From NCBI GenBank assembly GCA_900544635.1, contig UQVV01000022.1, forward strand, positions 1-14,719: a stretch of 14,719 nucleotides of DNA. Direction: 5' to 3'. This document shows, one piece after another, positions 14,298 to 14,719 of this stretch. The notes beneath the pieces were generated by a model. That model did no database searches. It was not told the DNA's origin and saw only the letters and a program-made list of their open reading frames with translations. Within the stretch, counting starts at the first letter, position 1, and each line of letters begins with the position of its first letter. The stretch is from an uncultured Cloacibacillus sp. Its GTDB lineage: Bacteria > Synergistota > Synergistia > Synergistales > Synergistaceae. The position numbers and the translations under genes were made by a program.

Positions 14298-14719
14298 CTA
14301 CAACATCTTGCGCACGAAGTCGAACATACGGTAGGGCATATATCTGAACGGCAGGTCGATCCATGTCGGGGCCAGAACTACCGAACGCCTGTGCGAGAAG
14401 GCATCGAAACTCTCGCGGCCGTGATAGCGGCCCATGCCCGAGTTGCCCACACCTCCGAAGGGTATATTCTCGTTTGCGATGTGCATGATAGTATCGTTTA
14501 TGCAGGCGCCGCCCGACGAGGTGCGGCCGATGATGTCGCGGCCCTTACGCTCGGGCCCGAAATAATAGAAGGCCAGAGGTTTCTCGCGCTCGGTGACGAA
14601 CTGTACCACATCCTCCACATCGTCGAAGGCGATCATCGGCAGCACGGGTCCGAAGATCTCCTCCTGCATGACGGCCGACGTGGGATCGACATCGGCCAGC
14701 AGTGTCGGCGCGATATATA
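14298..14719 (-). CDS. Aldehyde dehydrogenase, ALDH3-like, N-terminus outside window
   Basis: The C-terminal 140 or so residues of an NAD(P)-dependent aldehyde dehydrogenase, which oxidises aldehydes to acids. The family signatures are YIAPTLLADV, MQEEIFGPVLPMI (residues around the conserved EEIFGPV), SGGACINDTIMH and IPFGGVGNSGMGRYHGRESFDAFSHRRSV, the last being typical of the ALDH3 / coniferyl-aldehyde-type subgroup. The catalytic cysteine and glutamate lie upstream of this piece and are not in the window. The C-terminal tail RYMPYRMFDFVRKML resembles the basic or hydrophobic tails of that subgroup. It is convergent with copA, with a terminator between. The ATG at 14667-14669 is internal; the frame stays open to the window edge. 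Confident on family, not on substrate. Confidence 0.93.
   Translation of the reverse strand, partial: YIAPTLLADVDPTSAVMQEEIFGPVLPMIAFDDVEDVVQFVTEREKPLAFYYFGPERKGRDIIGRTSSGGACINDTIMHIANENIPFGGVGNSGMGRYHGRESFDAFSHRRSVVLAPTWIDLPFRYMPYRMFDFVRKML

Overview
This window looks like DNA from at least two bacterial lineages joined end to end. Positions 1 to about 9,790 are a GC-rich bacterial chromosome. Its genes have clear Shine-Dalgarno sites, sigma70-type promoters (TTGACA, 17 bases, TATCAT before hrcA) and heavy use of the isoleucine codon ATA. The gene set and style fit an anaerobic gut bacterium such as a member of the Synergistota, but that lineage name is a tentative inference. From about 9,920 to the end, the genes have the Bacteroidota promoter signature TAnnTTTG, little or no Shine-Dalgarno sequence, a DUF4251-like lipid-free secreted protein, and an HMA-AraC/CopA copper locus of the kind seen in Alistipes-like Bacteroidota.

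Left part. A CIRCE-controlled heat-shock operon, hrcA-grpE-dnaK, runs leftward from 3,281 to the window edge, where dnaK is cut off. Divergent from it, a folate operon runs rightward: a histidine phosphatase, folP, folK and a membrane-anchored protein of unknown function (3,426-6,571), closed by an intrinsic terminator. A LysR-type regulator (leftward) faces a QueG-family iron-sulfur reductase (rightward) across a promoter region with a 19-bp palindrome. The reductase converges on an RpiR-type SIS-domain regulator with a strong bidirectional terminator between them.

Right part. A small secreted DUF4251-like protein (leftward) is followed by a copper-homeostasis locus (rightward): a 199-residue protein that joins a CxxC HMA metal-binding domain to an AraC-type DNA-binding domain, then a Cu(I) P1B-type ATPase whose reading frame runs without a stop into a complete CopZ-like copper chaperone. 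A plausible internal start would also allow the chaperone to be made free. The copA upstream region holds a 20-bp-period direct repeat and three helically phased A-tracts, a reasonable candidate operator for the AraC-like protein. The window ends in the C-terminal part of a leftward ALDH3-like aldehyde dehydrogenase.

Main cautions. The lineage switch at 9.79-9.92 kb is most simply a metagenomic assembly join. Isoleucine codon use also changes abruptly inside dnaK near position 600, in the conserved LVGGSTR stretch, so a second join there is possible. The most interesting biology is the copper locus: a fused copper sensor-regulator next to a CopA-CopZ fusion.
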